From Anaerolinea sp. (GTDB taxonomy: Bacteria; Chloroflexota; Anaerolineae; Anaerolineales; Anaerolineaceae): a DNA stretch of 64,000 bases. The notes beneath the pieces were generated by a model. That model was not told the origin of the DNA. It was given only the letters and a program-made list of their open reading frames with translations, and did no database searches. A program made the translations under genes and the position numbers. Positions 27,350 through 37,274 of the stretch are shown in pieces. Location of the stretch: positions 124,001-188,000 of the forward strand of contig DYEC01000004.1 in assembly GCA_020725865.1 (NCBI GenBank), read 5' to 3'. Positions within the stretch are counted from its first letter, which is position 1, and every line of letters starts with the position of its first letter.

Positions 27350-29053
27350 ATGCAGGCTTCATCTCGCAAACGGTGGCAGGTTGCTCAACGAATTCCACCC
27401 GAAATTGAAGCGAAACTTATTCAATACCCTGCAATTCTTCGTCAACTTCTCTACAATAGGGGAATTTCGGACGCAGAGGAAGCGGAGCTTTATTTATCTG
27501 CTGGAGGTTCGTTATTCGATCCTTACCGAATGAAGGATATAGAGAAAGCGGTTTGGCGGTTGATGCGGGCTGTTCAACTGGGTGAACCAATCGCTGTATA
27601 TGGGGATTATGATGTAGACGGAGTGACTGCAACTGCTTTGATGGTACAGGTGTTGCGTCATCTGGGAGCGCAAGTGTGTCCATATATCCCCGACCGATTT
27701 GAAGAAGGATACGGCGTCAATAATGGTGCACTGGCATGCTTGCAACAGCAAGGGATAAAAGTAATTCTCACGGTGGATTGCGGGATTCGTTCGCCTGCTG
27801 AAGCGGACTTTGCCCGATCGTTGGGAATTGATCTGATTATTTGCGATCATCACGAACCGCAGGGTCAGTTGCCAGAAGCTTTTGCAGTGATATGTCCCAA
27901 GCAGCAGGGTGATCTTTATCCTGAAAAGAATCTGGCAGGGGTTGGGTTAGCGTACAAAATAGCAGAGGCTTTATTGAGTGCAGCTCCACAGACAGGACTG
28001 GTTACCGAAGATTTTCTTGACCTGGTCGCGATCGGCACAGTGGCGGATGTGGTTCCCCTGACTGGTGAAAACCGCTCGCTGGTAAAGGCTGGGTTGCTAA
28101 AACTTCACAATACACAAAGACAGGGCCTTGTCTCACTGGCTGCAGTAAGTGGACTGGAACTCAGCCGGGTGAATGCGCGCGATATTGGTTTTGTCATTGC
28201 ACCCCGATTGAACGCAGCGGGAAGACTCGAGTCCGCTCTTGAAGCTTACAAGTTGTTAATGACGGATGATCCACAGGAGGCTGCCAGACTGGCGCAACAA
28301 TTGGATGATCAGAATCGGCAACGTCAGGAAATGATGCGCCAGATGCACGAACAGGCGGAGAATTTAATCCAGTTCAAAGAGCCGCGCCATTTACTACATG
28401 CGGTTTATACCGACTTTCGTCAGGTAGGCGTGATCGGGCTGGTAGCTTCGCGCCTGACAGAGCAGTTTTATCGCCCGGCAGTTGTTGTGACACAAGAGGA
28501 TGAGTTTACTCGGGGGTCATGTCGAAGCATCCCGGAATTTCACATTACCCATGCTTTGGACGAGTGCGCTGACTTGTTGGTTCGCCATGGTGGACATTCT
28601 ATGGCTGCTGGCTTTACAGTCCGGACTGAGAATTTGCCCAAGCTGTTTGAGAGGCTCTCTCTAATTGCTGACCGCGAGCTTGAAGGGCGGGATGTGCGTC
28701 CTGTCCTGAAGGCGGATATGGAAATCAATTTTCCTGATTTACATCCCAAACTTTTCAATGACATCGATGCCATTGAGCCAACGGGACTTGAGAACCCGGG
28801 TGTGTTATTTGTCTCTCGTAACGTGCGAGTGTTACGAAGCAAGCGCGTTGGTAGTGAACAGCAGCATTTACGTCTCACGCTAAGCGGTGATTCAATCGTG
28901 TTTGATGCGATTGCCTTCCGTCTCGGATTTTGGGATGGACAGCTCCCTGACCGAATTGATATTCTGTATTCTTTTGAGCGCAATCATTATTCAGGACGCG
29001 ATTCGCTTCAACTAAATATCCGAGATTTGAAACCTGCCAACCAGCCGGACTGA
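27350..29053 (+). CDS. recJ: Single-stranded-DNA-specific exonuclease RecJ
   Basis: 567 residues. DHH-superfamily motifs are in order: VYGDYDVDGVTAT (about 91-103), VDCGI, and ICDHHEP (about 165). The DHHA1 domain carries GGHSMAAGF near residue 420, and an OB-fold end follows. RecJ degrades 5' single strands in recombination and mismatch repair. ATG 27350 is used, with GGGAG 11 bases ahead; the longer frame needs a TTG at 27320. Confidence 0.94.
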   Translation: MQASSRKRWQVAQRIPPEIEAKLIQYPAILRQLLYNRGISDAEEAELYLSAGGSLFDPYRMKDIEKAVWRLMRAVQLGEPIAVYGDYDVDGVTATALMVQVLRHLGAQVCPYIPDRFEEGYGVNNGALACLQQQGIKVILTVDCGIRSPAEADFARSLGIDLIICDHHEPQGQLPEAFAVICPKQQGDLYPEKNLAGVGLAYKIAEALLSAAPQTGLVTEDFLDLVAIGTVADVVPLTGENRSLVKAGLLKLHNTQRQGLVSLAAVSGLELSRVNARDIGFVIAPRLNAAGRLESALEAYKLLMTDDPQEAARLAQQLDDQNRQRQEMMRQMHEQAENLIQFKEPRHLLHAVYTDFRQVGVIGLVASRLTEQFYRPAVVVTQEDEFTRGSCRSIPEFHITHALDECADLLVRHGGHSMAAGFTVRTENLPKLFERLSLIADRELEGRDVRPVLKADMEINFPDLHPKLFNDIDAIEPTGLENPGVLFVSRNVRVLRSKRVGSEQQHLRLTLSGDSIVFDAIAFRLGFWDGQLPDRIDILYSFERNHYSGRDSLQLNIRDLKPANQPD

Positions 29054-29096
29054 GAGTAATTATAGGGCGGCTGGGCAAGCATTTTAGGTTGGAACT

Positions 29097-29780
29097 TCAA
29101 TCTATAAACCGATATTTCAATAAAGTCCAAACGGCAATAAAGGCGTCTTTGGCACGGATTTTTTTGCCCTCAGAGTAGTCACGCGGGTTAAAGGCAATTG
29201 GAACCTCAAAAATGCGGTATTTTCTCTTGAGTACTTTGGCAGTGAACTCAGGCTCGAATTCAAAGCCCTGCGCGTGAAGGGGAATATCTTTTACCATATT
29301 CAGCCGAAAAACCTTGTATCCAGTTTCCATATCGCTGAGAATGTTGTTGTAAAGAATATTAGTCAGCAAGGTAAGTATCTTGTTGGCAACCATATTCCAA
29401 AAGAGGATTGGTCGTCTTGCAGCACCAAGAAAACGCGAGCCATATACAATGTCAGCGATGTTTTCCTCAATTGGTTTTAGCAAATTAGGATATTCACGCG
29501 GGTCATATTCTAGATCGGCGTCTTGAATAATCACAACGTCACCTGTAGCGTATTGTAATCCCGTGCGTATAGCGGTGCCTTTACCTTGATTACGATCGTG
29601 GAAGAGTATGTGGATATTGCTGTGTTGTTTTAGTCCTTGAAGTATAGCCTGGGTTCCATCAGTTGAGCCGTCGTCCACAATGATTATCTGACTGGCGAGA
29701 CCAGTTGCCTGAACGCGACGAACAATTTCCTGGATGGTTGAGGCTTCGTTGTAGACGGGGATGATAACGGTAATCTGCAT
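29097..29780 (-). CDS. Family 2 glycosyltransferase (dolichol-phosphate-mannose synthase-like)
   Basis: 227 residues, GT-A fold, no TM helix. VIIPVYNEASTIQEIV at the N-terminus, DDGSTDGT, the metal-binding DADLEYDP and YGSRFL match the DPM1-like group that makes polyprenyl-phosphate sugars or acts in glycan assembly. Expected donor is GDP-mannose or UDP-glucose (inference). It follows hpf behind a terminator. Confidence 0.88.
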   Translation of the reverse strand: MQITVIIPVYNEASTIQEIVRRVQATGLASQIIIVDDGSTDGTQAILQGLKQHSNIHILFHDRNQGKGTAIRTGLQYATGDVVIIQDADLEYDPREYPNLLKPIEENIADIVYGSRFLGAARRPILFWNMVANKILTLLTNILYNNILSDMETGYKVFRLNMVKDIPLHAQGFEFEPEFTAKVLKRKYRIFEVPIAFNPRDYSEGKKIRAKDAFIAVWTLLKYRFID

Positions 29781-29810
29781 GAGGTTGATTATAACGGCTT
29801 TTACGTCTTT

Positions 29811-29846
29811 AAAAGAATAACTGACAGAATGAGTCTGCCAGTTATC
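29811..29846 (-). terminator. Intrinsic terminator after hpf
   Basis: Read on the minus strand, a 12-bp stem (arms 29834-29845 and 29817-29828, one G-U pair) with a five-base loop is followed by a CUUUU tail. It closes the tad-comF-hpf run before the GT2 gene. Confidence 0.7.
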
Positions 29847-29868
29847 TTGTTAATATTCTTTGCTGATG

Positions 29869-30429
29869 TTATCCCAGTTTTGGTTCAATCAAACCATAGG
29901 TTCCGTCGCGACGAGTATACAGGATGTTAATGGCATTAGTGTTAACATTGTAAAAGACGAAGAAGTTTTCATGACCAAGTAGCTTCATTTGCTCAATCGC
30001 TTCCAGTTCGTCCATTGGCACAAGCGTAAACTCTTTCCGACGAGCAATGATGGGGGTTGGTTCTTCTTCGGCTGCTTCGGTTTCCGGCACAATTTCATGC
30101 GCGGGTGTTCCATCACCCCGTCCGCGATAGCGTTTGCCCTTATAACGTTCAATCTGGCGTTGCATTTTATCTAGCGCAGCATCAATAGCAGCAAAAATGT
30201 CATCTGCTCGTTCTTCAGCCCGTAAGATGTAACCGCGCCCGCGTAATGTGAGTTGTGCCACATGACGGTCTGAGGCGCTTCGAGCAGACTTAACATAGGC
30301 AAGGTCAACGCGAGTTTCTTCGATGTTGCTGATATAGCGATCTAGTTTGGAGACCTTCTTGGTAACGTACTCCTGAATGCGTTGTGTTACGTCCATATTC
30401 CTTGCAAAAATTTCTGCTTTGACTGCCAT
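29869..30429 (-). CDS. hpf: Long-form ribosome hibernation promoting factor
   Basis: 186 residues: an N-terminal S30AE/RaiA domain (1-100) with DVTQRIQEYVTKKVSKLDRY, a linker, and the C-terminal dimerisation domain (about 130-186) with FVFYN, YTRRDGTYGLIEP. The long form pairs two 70S ribosomes into a resting 100S dimer. AGGAGG lies five bases before ATG 30429. It is 19 bases after comF and probably co-transcribed with it. Confidence 0.95.
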   Translation of the reverse strand: MAVKAEIFARNMDVTQRIQEYVTKKVSKLDRYISNIEETRVDLAYVKSARSASDRHVAQLTLRGRGYILRAEERADDIFAAIDAALDKMQRQIERYKGKRYRGRGDGTPAHEIVPETEAAEEEPTPIIARRKEFTLVPMDELEAIEQMKLLGHENFFVFYNVNTNAINILYTRRDGTYGLIEPKLG

Positions 30430-30448
30430 ATTCGCCTCCTATTTGGGG

Positions 30449-31177
30449 TTAAGATTGATTTTCTTCAGGTATGGGTGAAACCTGAGAGAGGATTTCGTCT
30501 GAAAATGTAGCCCTGGCAAGAGTTAACCCATACACGCTCTTTGCCCCTGCATCCAGCAGGGCACGGGTGCACTCATGCAAGGTAGATCCTGTTGTAGCGA
30601 CATCGTCAACTACGAGAATAGTTTTATTCGCTACAAAAGTAGGATTGGCTTCGAAGGCATTGTGGACATTTTGGATGCGGTCAGAAGCCTTCAGCCCAAC
30701 CTGGGCTTCTGTATGACGGACTCTTTTAAGTGCCCGAGTCGAGAAAGGAATTTTGAAATAAAGAGCCACTGGTCTGGCTAACAGGCTGGCTTGATTGTAT
30801 CCGCGTTCCCGTAACCGCTGTGAGCTAAGTGGAACCGGTACTATTAGGTCGGCTTGCCATTGTGTTTGTTCATAGACCTGGATCAGATGATGTCCTAGCG
30901 CTTCTCCCAAACCCATGTCGTTCTTATACTTGAGACGATGGATGGCATTGCGCAAAGGCCCAGAATATGTTCCCCAGGAACGCAGGGCACGATAGAGTGG
31001 TGGTATAGACTGGCATTCCTGGCAAATACCGGCTTTGGGTAATGGACATCCGCAGGATTGGCAAACTGCATCCTTCAGAATGGTAGTCTGTTGCTGACAT
31101 TTCAAACACCAGCGCAACCCGGGTCTGTCGCAACCGCCGCAAACTGGTGGAAAAATCCAGTCAATGGTGGTCCACAT
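30449..31177 (-). CDS. comF: ComF-family phosphoribosyltransferase-like protein
   Basis: 242 residues from ATG 31177. The N-terminal double zinc ribbon shows four CxxC pairs (CGGC, CLKC, CQSC, CQEC). The PRTase motif ILVVDDVATTGSTL lies near residue 190. ComF helps bring DNA in during natural transformation in Firmicutes and is often linked to pilus genes. The start is uncertain: ATG 31243 (264 residues) is also possible and neither has a good ribosome site. The short form matches the family, which usually opens with a hydrophobic FPP-C motif as here. Confidence 0.85.
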   Translation of the reverse strand: MWTTIDWIFPPVCGGCDRPGLRWCLKCQQQTTILKDAVCQSCGCPLPKAGICQECQSIPPLYRALRSWGTYSGPLRNAIHRLKYKNDMGLGEALGHHLIQVYEQTQWQADLIVPVPLSSQRLRERGYNQASLLARPVALYFKIPFSTRALKRVRHTEAQVGLKASDRIQNVHNAFEANPTFVANKTILVVDDVATTGSTLHECTRALLDAGAKSVYGLTLARATFSDEILSQVSPIPEENQS

Positions 31178-31247
31178 CAGGTGATGGAACAAAAAAGCTG
31201 GGTGCGATTGCAGCTCTGCTGCTGTTATTCTGTGTACCTCCATTTGT

Positions 31248-32201
31248 TCATCGGAATCCAAACATTGGTCCAAGCGTACCAATAAGCCGCAATCCAGCTG
31301 GTGTTAATAAAACTATCAACAATGAAGGAAAAATTAACAATCCCATTGGTATCAGCATCTTGATAGGGGCTTTATGAGCTTCTTCTTCTGCTCGCTGACG
31401 ACGCCGAATGCGCATTTGATCCGATTGGATACGCAATACTTTTGCAAGACTAACACCCAATGATTCGCTCTGGATAACCGCGGCTACAAAGCTGGTCATT
31501 TCTGGAATCCCAATGCGGTCTGCCATATCCCGTAACGCTTCACGGCGCATTTTGCCAAGCTGAATTTCCTGAATAACCCGTGCAAAAGCAAGAGATAGTT
31601 CGGTTTGCCACTTTTCACTCACTTTTGCCATTGCCGCATCAAAACCCAGCCCGGCTTCCACACAAATGGTCAAAAGATCGAGGGCATCCGGCATAGCGCG
31701 GCGGATATTTGTCTGACGGCGAGTTATTTTGCTGGAAAGCCAGAGTTGCGGAAAGTAGAAGCCAAGCAATCCAAAGAGAAGTGCTGCTAAGATAATCCGT
31801 CCAGCCGACCATTTTGTTGGTCCAACAGTAAAGACCAGAACGACCAACCCGGCGAAGAGTGCCATTGCGATGAATTGACTGGCGAGAAAGATTGTTGGGT
31901 CAAGTCGCGCCGGGCTACCTGCCAACTCCAGCTTCTTTGAAATTGACTGTAATGCGTTTTGGGGAGTGAACCGGATGGCTACTTCACCCAGCTTGCGAGC
32001 AATTGGATAAATCACACGTTCAGCAAAGGGTTGAGAAAGCTCGATTTTCTCCAGATCAACGGTTTCCCCCCGCTTTGTAAGTTCTTCCAGGCGAGCCTGA
32101 AGTGCCACCTCATCTGATACTTGAGGATTTCGTATTCCGATGTACACCAGAATTGCAGCGCCGAACAACAAAATACCAATTCCGATCATCAGGTAGAGCA
32201 T
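31248..32201 (-). CDS. tadC: Tad pilus inner-membrane platform protein TadC
   Basis: 317 residues, type II secretion F domain. TM helix near the N-terminus, two central TMs (about 110-160), a cytoplasmic four-helix F domain with RRAMPDALDLLTICVEAGLGFDAAM, and a final TM. Together with TadB it forms the platform for Flp pilus assembly. GAGGTG precedes ATG 32201. It is 20 bases after tadB. Confidence 0.92.
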   Translation of the reverse strand: MLYLMIGIGILLFGAAILVYIGIRNPQVSDEVALQARLEELTKRGETVDLEKIELSQPFAERVIYPIARKLGEVAIRFTPQNALQSISKKLELAGSPARLDPTIFLASQFIAMALFAGLVVLVFTVGPTKWSAGRIILAALLFGLLGFYFPQLWLSSKITRRQTNIRRAMPDALDLLTICVEAGLGFDAAMAKVSEKWQTELSLAFARVIQEIQLGKMRREALRDMADRIGIPEMTSFVAAVIQSESLGVSLAKVLRIQSDQMRIRRRQRAEEEAHKAPIKMLIPMGLLIFPSLLIVLLTPAGLRLIGTLGPMFGFR

Positions 32202-32221
32202 AATTCACCTCTTCCCCTTGG

Positions 32222-33205
32222 CTAGACTTCAATATCAGCCAGTTTATTCATTGCCAAGTAGCCAAAGATGATAAGCAGACCCGCAAGCCCTAATGCTACG
32301 TACCCACAAGGAAAACCAAGGTTATTTTCGGGTTTGAAAAACTCCATCATATACTCGCGGTTTAACAGCATTAGGATACCCATTACAGCCAGCGGCAGGA
32401 TTGATAGAAATCGTCCAGAATACATAACCTGGGTTGTCAAAACGCGGATCTCGCCTTTGATGCGGACACGCTCGCGTATAGTATAGGAGATTGTATCTAA
32501 AATTTCTGCCAAGTTGCCACCAACCTCGCGTTGGACATTAATTGCCGTGATACAGAGATCAAGATCATCACTTGGAATACGTCTTAGGAGATTATCCAAA
32601 GCTTTTTCCATTGGTACACCAAGCTGCATTTCTTGAACAACGCGGCGGAATTCATCACTGATTGGGGGCGGAAGCTCTTTGCTCACTGCTTCCATTGCCT
32701 GCATGGTTGAGAAGCCCGCTCGCAGTCCATTGACCATCAGGTTGAGCATGTCGCTGAGCTGATCATTAAAGCGAATAAGACGACTGGCTTGTTGTCTCTT
32801 GACATATAAGCCGGGCAATAAAAAACCGCCGCCAGCACCTAAGATTGCGAACAGCGTGGAACGACCACCGAGCAGATAACCAATCAAGCCAACGACGAAG
32901 GCCGATATAATCAGTAAAGCAATATACTCCCCCGGTTTCATTTTGATATCGGCACGTGCCAGGTTCTTTGAAATTTTCTCCGCCCAGGATGACCCTTCAA
33001 CGCGCTTATTGAGCCAGTCCGTTAAGGGGGTTGCTGTAGCTCGTCTTTTTTCCGGCTCAATTACTCGGCCGCTTTCAGCAATTTGACCCAGACGTTCTTC
33101 AACAATGGACCGTTCGCTGGTTATGGAAATGATAATCCCGATCAACAACAGAAGTAACGCTAAACCACCGCCAACTCCTAAAATGATGATGGGATTAATA
33201 ATCAT
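32222..33205 (-). CDS. tadB: Tad pilus inner-membrane platform protein TadB
   Basis: 327 residues from ATG 33205 with AGGTG ahead; the longer frame overlaps cpaF and has no coding character. T2SS F domain with FNDQLSDMLNLMVNGLRAGFSTMQAM in the cytoplasmic part and TMs at both ends. Its second-half text EVGGNLAEILDTISYTIRERVRIKGE is the classical TadB/GspF pattern. Confidence 0.92.
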   Translation of the reverse strand: MIINPIIILGVGGGLALLLLLIGIIISITSERSIVEERLGQIAESGRVIEPEKRRATATPLTDWLNKRVEGSSWAEKISKNLARADIKMKPGEYIALLIISAFVVGLIGYLLGGRSTLFAILGAGGGFLLPGLYVKRQQASRLIRFNDQLSDMLNLMVNGLRAGFSTMQAMEAVSKELPPPISDEFRRVVQEMQLGVPMEKALDNLLRRIPSDDLDLCITAINVQREVGGNLAEILDTISYTIRERVRIKGEIRVLTTQVMYSGRFLSILPLAVMGILMLLNREYMMEFFKPENNLGFPCGYVALGLAGLLIIFGYLAMNKLADIEV

Positions 33206-33251
33206 CTTGCACCTGCCTTTCGAAAAAATGGCAACTCCCCAGCTATAGTTT

Positions 33252-34619
33252 TCAGCGTCTGCCAAAACCGAAAATAGAAGGTGAAAGCGAAATTCCGGCG
33301 CTCTCCAGCTTCTCCATGAATCTGGGACGCAAACCGGTTGGTCGCAGACGACCAATAACCTTGCCGTTTTCAAGTCCGGTTTGTTCGAAGACAAACAGAT
33401 CGGTCAGTGTAATAACCTCACCTTCCATTCCAGATACCTCTGTAATGTTGACCACTTTGCGCGAACCATCCCGCAAACGCTCCTGATGGACAATCAGGTC
33501 AATTGCCGATGAAATTTGTTCGCGTATCGCGCGCACGGGGAGATCCATGCCCGCCATTAACACCATGGTTTCCAAACGGGCAAGAGTATCACGTGGGCTG
33601 TTTGAGTGAAGAGTGGTCATTGAGCCTTCATGCCCGGTATTCATTGCTTGAAGCATATCCAGAGCAGCTTCGTCGCGAATCTCGCCAACAATAATACGAT
33701 CAGGGCGCATCCGCAATGTGTTGATGACAAGCTGGCGGATTGTGATTTCCCCTTTCCCCTCGATGTTGGGCGGGCGAGATTCCAGTGTGACAACGTGCTC
33801 CTGACGAAGCTGCAATTCTGCAGCGTTTTCAACTGTTATGATTCGCTCATCGGGGGGAATAAAACCAGAAAGCACATTCAGCAAAGTGGTTTTTCCGGAG
33901 CCCGTGCCACCAGAAATGACGATATTGCATCTTGCAACTACGCACGCCTGGAGAAACTCCACCGCTTCTGGTGTGATCGAACCAAATTGGATCAGTTGCT
34001 CCACTGTAATAGGATTTTTAGAGAACTTCCGAATGGTCAGCACTGGTCCGATCAGCGAAATGGGGGGGATGACCGCATTGACGCGTGAGCCATCTGGCAG
34101 ACGAGCATCTACATATGGACTGGATTCGTCAACGCGACGGCCCAGAGGAGCAACAATCTTTTCAATGATATGCATGACATGTTCGTTGCTTTCGAATGCC
34201 ACTGGCGCACGATAGATTTTTCCTTTCCGCTCCACGTAAATATTCTTTGCACCGTTGACCATAATCTCGGTGATGCTGTCTTCTTCGAGTAAGGGCTGTA
34301 AGGGACCAAAACCGAGAATTTCTGCCGCAATTTGTTCAAATAGCCGAGCCCGTTCTGAGCGGGAAAGGATGATGTTCTCCTCATTCAAGATTTGCTCGAA
34401 CATTTCCTGTATGGTGCGGCGAACTTCGGCAATTTTTGTAACATCGGTGCCAGGATCAAGGGTGGCAAGCAGTTTGTTTTGAACCCGTGTTTTTAAGTCC
34501 TGGTAGGTACTTTCGATACCTGTATGTGCAATGCGGTGAGGAGCGGCTGGACCGCGGACATCGCCAGCCCCTCCAGGTTTGTTTAATTCGTCACTTTGCA
34601 ACCGCCTAAGTATAGACAT
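33252..34619 (-). CDS. cpaF: Tad/Flp pilus assembly ATPase CpaF (TadA)
   Basis: 455 residues. An N-terminal helical domain, then Walker [13 protein letters not shown] (about 238), the Asp box, [16 protein letters not shown] and the His box, and [11 protein letters not shown] (Walker B region). It powers pilin insertion at the inner membrane. GGAGAAAG lies before ATG 34619. It is the fourth gene of the tad run. Confidence 0.95.
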   Translation of the reverse strand: MSILRRLQSDELNKPGGAGDVRGPAAPHRIAHTGIESTYQDLKTRVQNKLLATLDPGTDVTKIAEVRRTIQEMFEQILNEENIILSRSERARLFEQIAAEILGFGPLQPLLEEDSITEIMVNGAKNIYVERKGKIYRAPVAFESNEHVMHIIEKIVAPLGRRVDESSPYVDARLPDGSRVNAVIPPISLIGPVLTIRKFSKNPITVEQLIQFGSITPEAVEFLQACVVARCNIVISGGTGSGKTTLLNVLSGFIPPDERIITVENAAELQLRQEHVVTLESRPPNIEGKGEITIRQLVINTLRMRPDRIIVGEIRDEAALDMLQAMNTGHEGSMTTLHSNSPRDTLARLETMVLMAGMDLPVRAIREQISSAIDLIVHQERLRDGSRKVVNITEVSGMEGEVITLTDLFVFEQTGLENGKVIGRLRPTGLRPRFMEKLESAGISLSPSIFGFGRR

Positions 34620-34643
34620 ATACCAGCTTTCTCCCTAAACTAT

Positions 34644-35873
34644 TTACTTCTTAATCATCGGTTCGATTTCCATCTCTAATTTGACGACACGATTACGAGT
34701 TAATTCGGCAAGTGCCATGATACTTTTACAGACCAGATGGGCTTTGTTTTCTATAAAAAGCGGTTGACCCCGATTAATCGAATTGCCCACCGCACGTTCG
34801 TCAAATGGAATCACTGCAACGATTTCCTGCCGTAAACTCTTACTAACACTTTCGGGTGCAATGGTGATGCGTCTGTCGTAGCGATTCATCACAAAGAGGA
34901 TACGATTACGTGGAATGCCTGTGGCATCTGCCATTGTCAGGAACGTATTGGCATTTTTAATGGCGGGGATGTCCTGTGTTGTTACCAGTACGATCAGGTC
35001 GGCAACTTCCAATGCAGCCTGAGTAATATCCGTCAGGTAGGAAGCCGTATCCACGATAGTAAATGCATAGACCTGACGCATGAATTGTAACAGCTTCGCA
35101 AACTGATCACTAATTACTTTGACTGCCAGCTCTGGTTTAGGTGGGGCTGCAAGAATATGCAATCCCGAAGCTGCATGGTCAATCATCACCTCTTTTACAA
35201 CATCCGCATCCAGCTCTTCGACACGTGGTGTAAGGTCTAATACGCTGTTTTTAACCTGCTCATTGAAGAAAATTGCCACATCACCATACAGCATATTTCC
35301 GTCAACCAAAGCCGTTGGCGTTTCGGGGCTCTGCAATGCTAATGCTAAATTGGTCGCGATCATTGTACAACCAGTGCCACCTTTGGGGCTATACACGACG
35401 ATCACTTTGCCTTGGAAGGTGAGTGGGACGCCTGCGGCGCCGGGAATCACACCTGGAGGAAGTGCTTGTGCGGCTCTGATTCGTTCTTCATGTGCCGTCA
35501 CGCCGGCGTGGTGGATAGCGGCGGTGAGTTCATCAATCGAAGGCGGCTTTGTCAAAAAATCACGAGCACCAACCCTCATTGCACGCTGCATGTAATGGGC
35601 ATCACTCTGCACAGATAGAATCACTACTTGTGCATAAGGAATTTTACGGCGGATGGCTTCTGTTGCGGTGATACCATCCATGTCGGGCATATTGATGTCC
35701 ATGATGACGACATCTGGTTTGAGTTGCGCTGAAAGGTCAATCGCTTCTTTCCCGCTTTTAGCTGCACCCACAACTTCGATCTCCGGATCGAATTGCAGGA
35801 GCCGCCGGATATTTTCGCGGGTTTCTGCGATATCGTCAACAATCAAGACCCGGATTTTTTCCTGAACGGGCAT
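34644..35873 (-). CDS. cpaE: CpaE/TadZ-like ATPase with an N-terminal receiver domain
   Basis: 409 residues. Residues 1-125 form a true receiver with VLIVDD at the start, phospho-acceptor Asp in VVIMDINMPDMDG and Lys in FLTKPP. Residues 155-400 are a MinD/ParA-like ATPase with the deviant P-loop YSPKGGTGCTMIATNLA. TadZ/CpaE proteins place the pilus machine in the cell. Most CpaE N-domains are degenerate; here the acidic pocket and Lys appear intact, so control by phosphorylation is likely. Confidence 0.9.
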   Translation of the reverse strand: MPVQEKIRVLIVDDIAETRENIRRLLQFDPEIEVVGAAKSGKEAIDLSAQLKPDVVIMDINMPDMDGITATEAIRRKIPYAQVVILSVQSDAHYMQRAMRVGARDFLTKPPSIDELTAAIHHAGVTAHEERIRAAQALPPGVIPGAAGVPLTFQGKVIVVYSPKGGTGCTMIATNLALALQSPETPTALVDGNMLYGDVAIFFNEQVKNSVLDLTPRVEELDADVVKEVMIDHAASGLHILAAPPKPELAVKVISDQFAKLLQFMRQVYAFTIVDTASYLTDITQAALEVADLIVLVTTQDIPAIKNANTFLTMADATGIPRNRILFVMNRYDRRITIAPESVSKSLRQEIVAVIPFDERAVGNSINRGQPLFIENKAHLVCKSIMALAELTRNRVVKLEMEIEPMIKK

Positions 35874-35936
35874 ATATTACTCCAAATGTTTTGTGTGTCA
35901 CCAGTAATTAATTCCAGTGTTTCTTTCCTTCAGTTT

Positions 35937-37088
35937 TTATGGACCGGTCACAACAGGGGCAGGTTGCGAAGTAGTATTTTGAAGGGTGGACGGCAGAAGG
36001 TCAAGTCTAGGTTCCAGTCCATAGGGCAACTTGGCAGGGTATGGAATTCCATATTGGTCCAGAACGTATTGTAAGGTCACAGCTTGGGTTGGAGGGGCTT
36101 GTGTATCACCAGCGCTACGTAAAACTATGTTGAGGTTAGCCCCGGAAAGCATTAAGTAGTTCAGTGTAACCGCATCTTGGGGTGAAACAACAAGGGTTAC
36201 AATGTCAGGTCGTGTTGGTGCAGGGGTTGCTGCTTGCCCCTCGGCAGGCGGAGGAGGGGTGGGAGTGGGTTTATTCAAGTCCACATCACCGCTGGGAAAT
36301 TCACCCACCCACAGCACCATCGCATCCTGTACCAGTGTCTGACTTACTAGGCGAGGTCGCTGAGGTTCGGAGGGTACGACGTAGATAGCCTGATTCAACG
36401 TTGTGTCCAGCTCGGCACGACCCTGAGTAGAAGCAGCCCCGCCGGAGGTTATGGTTATACCTAAGTTTATTGGTACTCCCTCAGGAGAGGCTGGACCGGG
36501 GGCTAGAATCTGGGCTGAATAATTGGGCAAGCGGGACTGGAAGCTGGCGTCAATGTCAACAAGCAATATGGACGCAATGACATTGACCCGATCCCCTGGA
36601 TATAACCCATAGGATACAGAAGATAGCCGATTCATCGGAATAGAGATTGCCACTTTACCCTTTTCAATGTTATTGGAGGCATATGATCCCATTGGTCGGT
36701 CGGTAAGCAGAGCTTCTGTTAGCGGCACTCCATTTTGTAGATCGTAACGGGCCCGCAGCTTTCGATCAATTATCTCTTGTTTTCGTTCTTCGCGGAAGAA
36801 TAGTTCATTTGTGCCGTCAACAATCATGGCACTCTGGGGATAATCAATGGAAGCCAGCATAGCTTCGGTGATCAGAGTTCCCCGACTGACCGGTTGGGCC
36901 AGCACCAAAATTTTAACTAGGTTTTGTACAGGGGTAGAAGTAGGCAGTGGTTGCGCGATACCCCCTCCGGTAATAGACCCAATAATCTGGTCGCGCAAAA
37001 GAAAGCCGACTGCAGCCAGAACCAGGATCAGAATCAGCGCAAGAATAATTAAAATACTACCCCTTCTGCGACGACCACCTGCGGCCAT
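35937..37088 (-). CDS. cpaB: Flp pilus assembly protein CpaB (RcpC)
   Basis: 383 residues. A positive N-terminus (GGRRRRGS), one TM helix (about 10-30), then the SAF domain with VSRGTLITEAML and the RcpC repeat region GKVAISIPMNRLSSVSYGLYPGDRVNV. A Pro/Thr/Ala-rich linker (about 275-300) precedes the last fold. In diderms it works with the secretin CpaC; none is in this locus, fitting a single-membrane cell. GGAGG lies six bases before ATG 37088. Confidence 0.9.
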   Translation of the reverse strand: MAAGGRRRRGSILIILALILILVLAAVGFLLRDQIIGSITGGGIAQPLPTSTPVQNLVKILVLAQPVSRGTLITEAMLASIDYPQSAMIVDGTNELFFREERKQEIIDRKLRARYDLQNGVPLTEALLTDRPMGSYASNNIEKGKVAISIPMNRLSSVSYGLYPGDRVNVIASILLVDIDASFQSRLPNYSAQILAPGPASPEGVPINLGITITSGGAASTQGRAELDTTLNQAIYVVPSEPQRPRLVSQTLVQDAMVLWVGEFPSGDVDLNKPTPTPPPPAEGQAATPAPTRPDIVTLVVSPQDAVTLNYLMLSGANLNIVLRSAGDTQAPPTQAVTLQYVLDQYGIPYPAKLPYGLEPRLDLLPSTLQNTTSQPAPVVTGP

Positions 37089-37208
37089 ATGTACCTCCTT
37101 GTATGCAAAGAATCAGAAACCCAACTTTTTATTATTATACGACTAAAGTAAATTAATATGTCTATACCAAGTTTATAGATTTTCTTTCTTTTAGAAAGTT
37201 GTGAATGT

Positions 37209-37249
37209 AACAAAAAGAGCTCTGACTGTTACCCAGAGCCCTTTTTGTT
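37209..37249 (-). terminator. Terminator between flp and cpaB
   Basis: On the minus strand a 16-bp near-perfect stem (arms 37234-37249 and 37209-37224, one G-U pair) with a nine-base loop; the 3' arm ends in a CUUUUUGUU tail. It lies 26 bases after the flp stop and 121 bases before cpaB, so it likely lets most transcripts stop after the pilin. Confidence 0.85.
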
Positions 37250-37274
37250 CGGTGAAATGAACCGCGTTGGTGAA

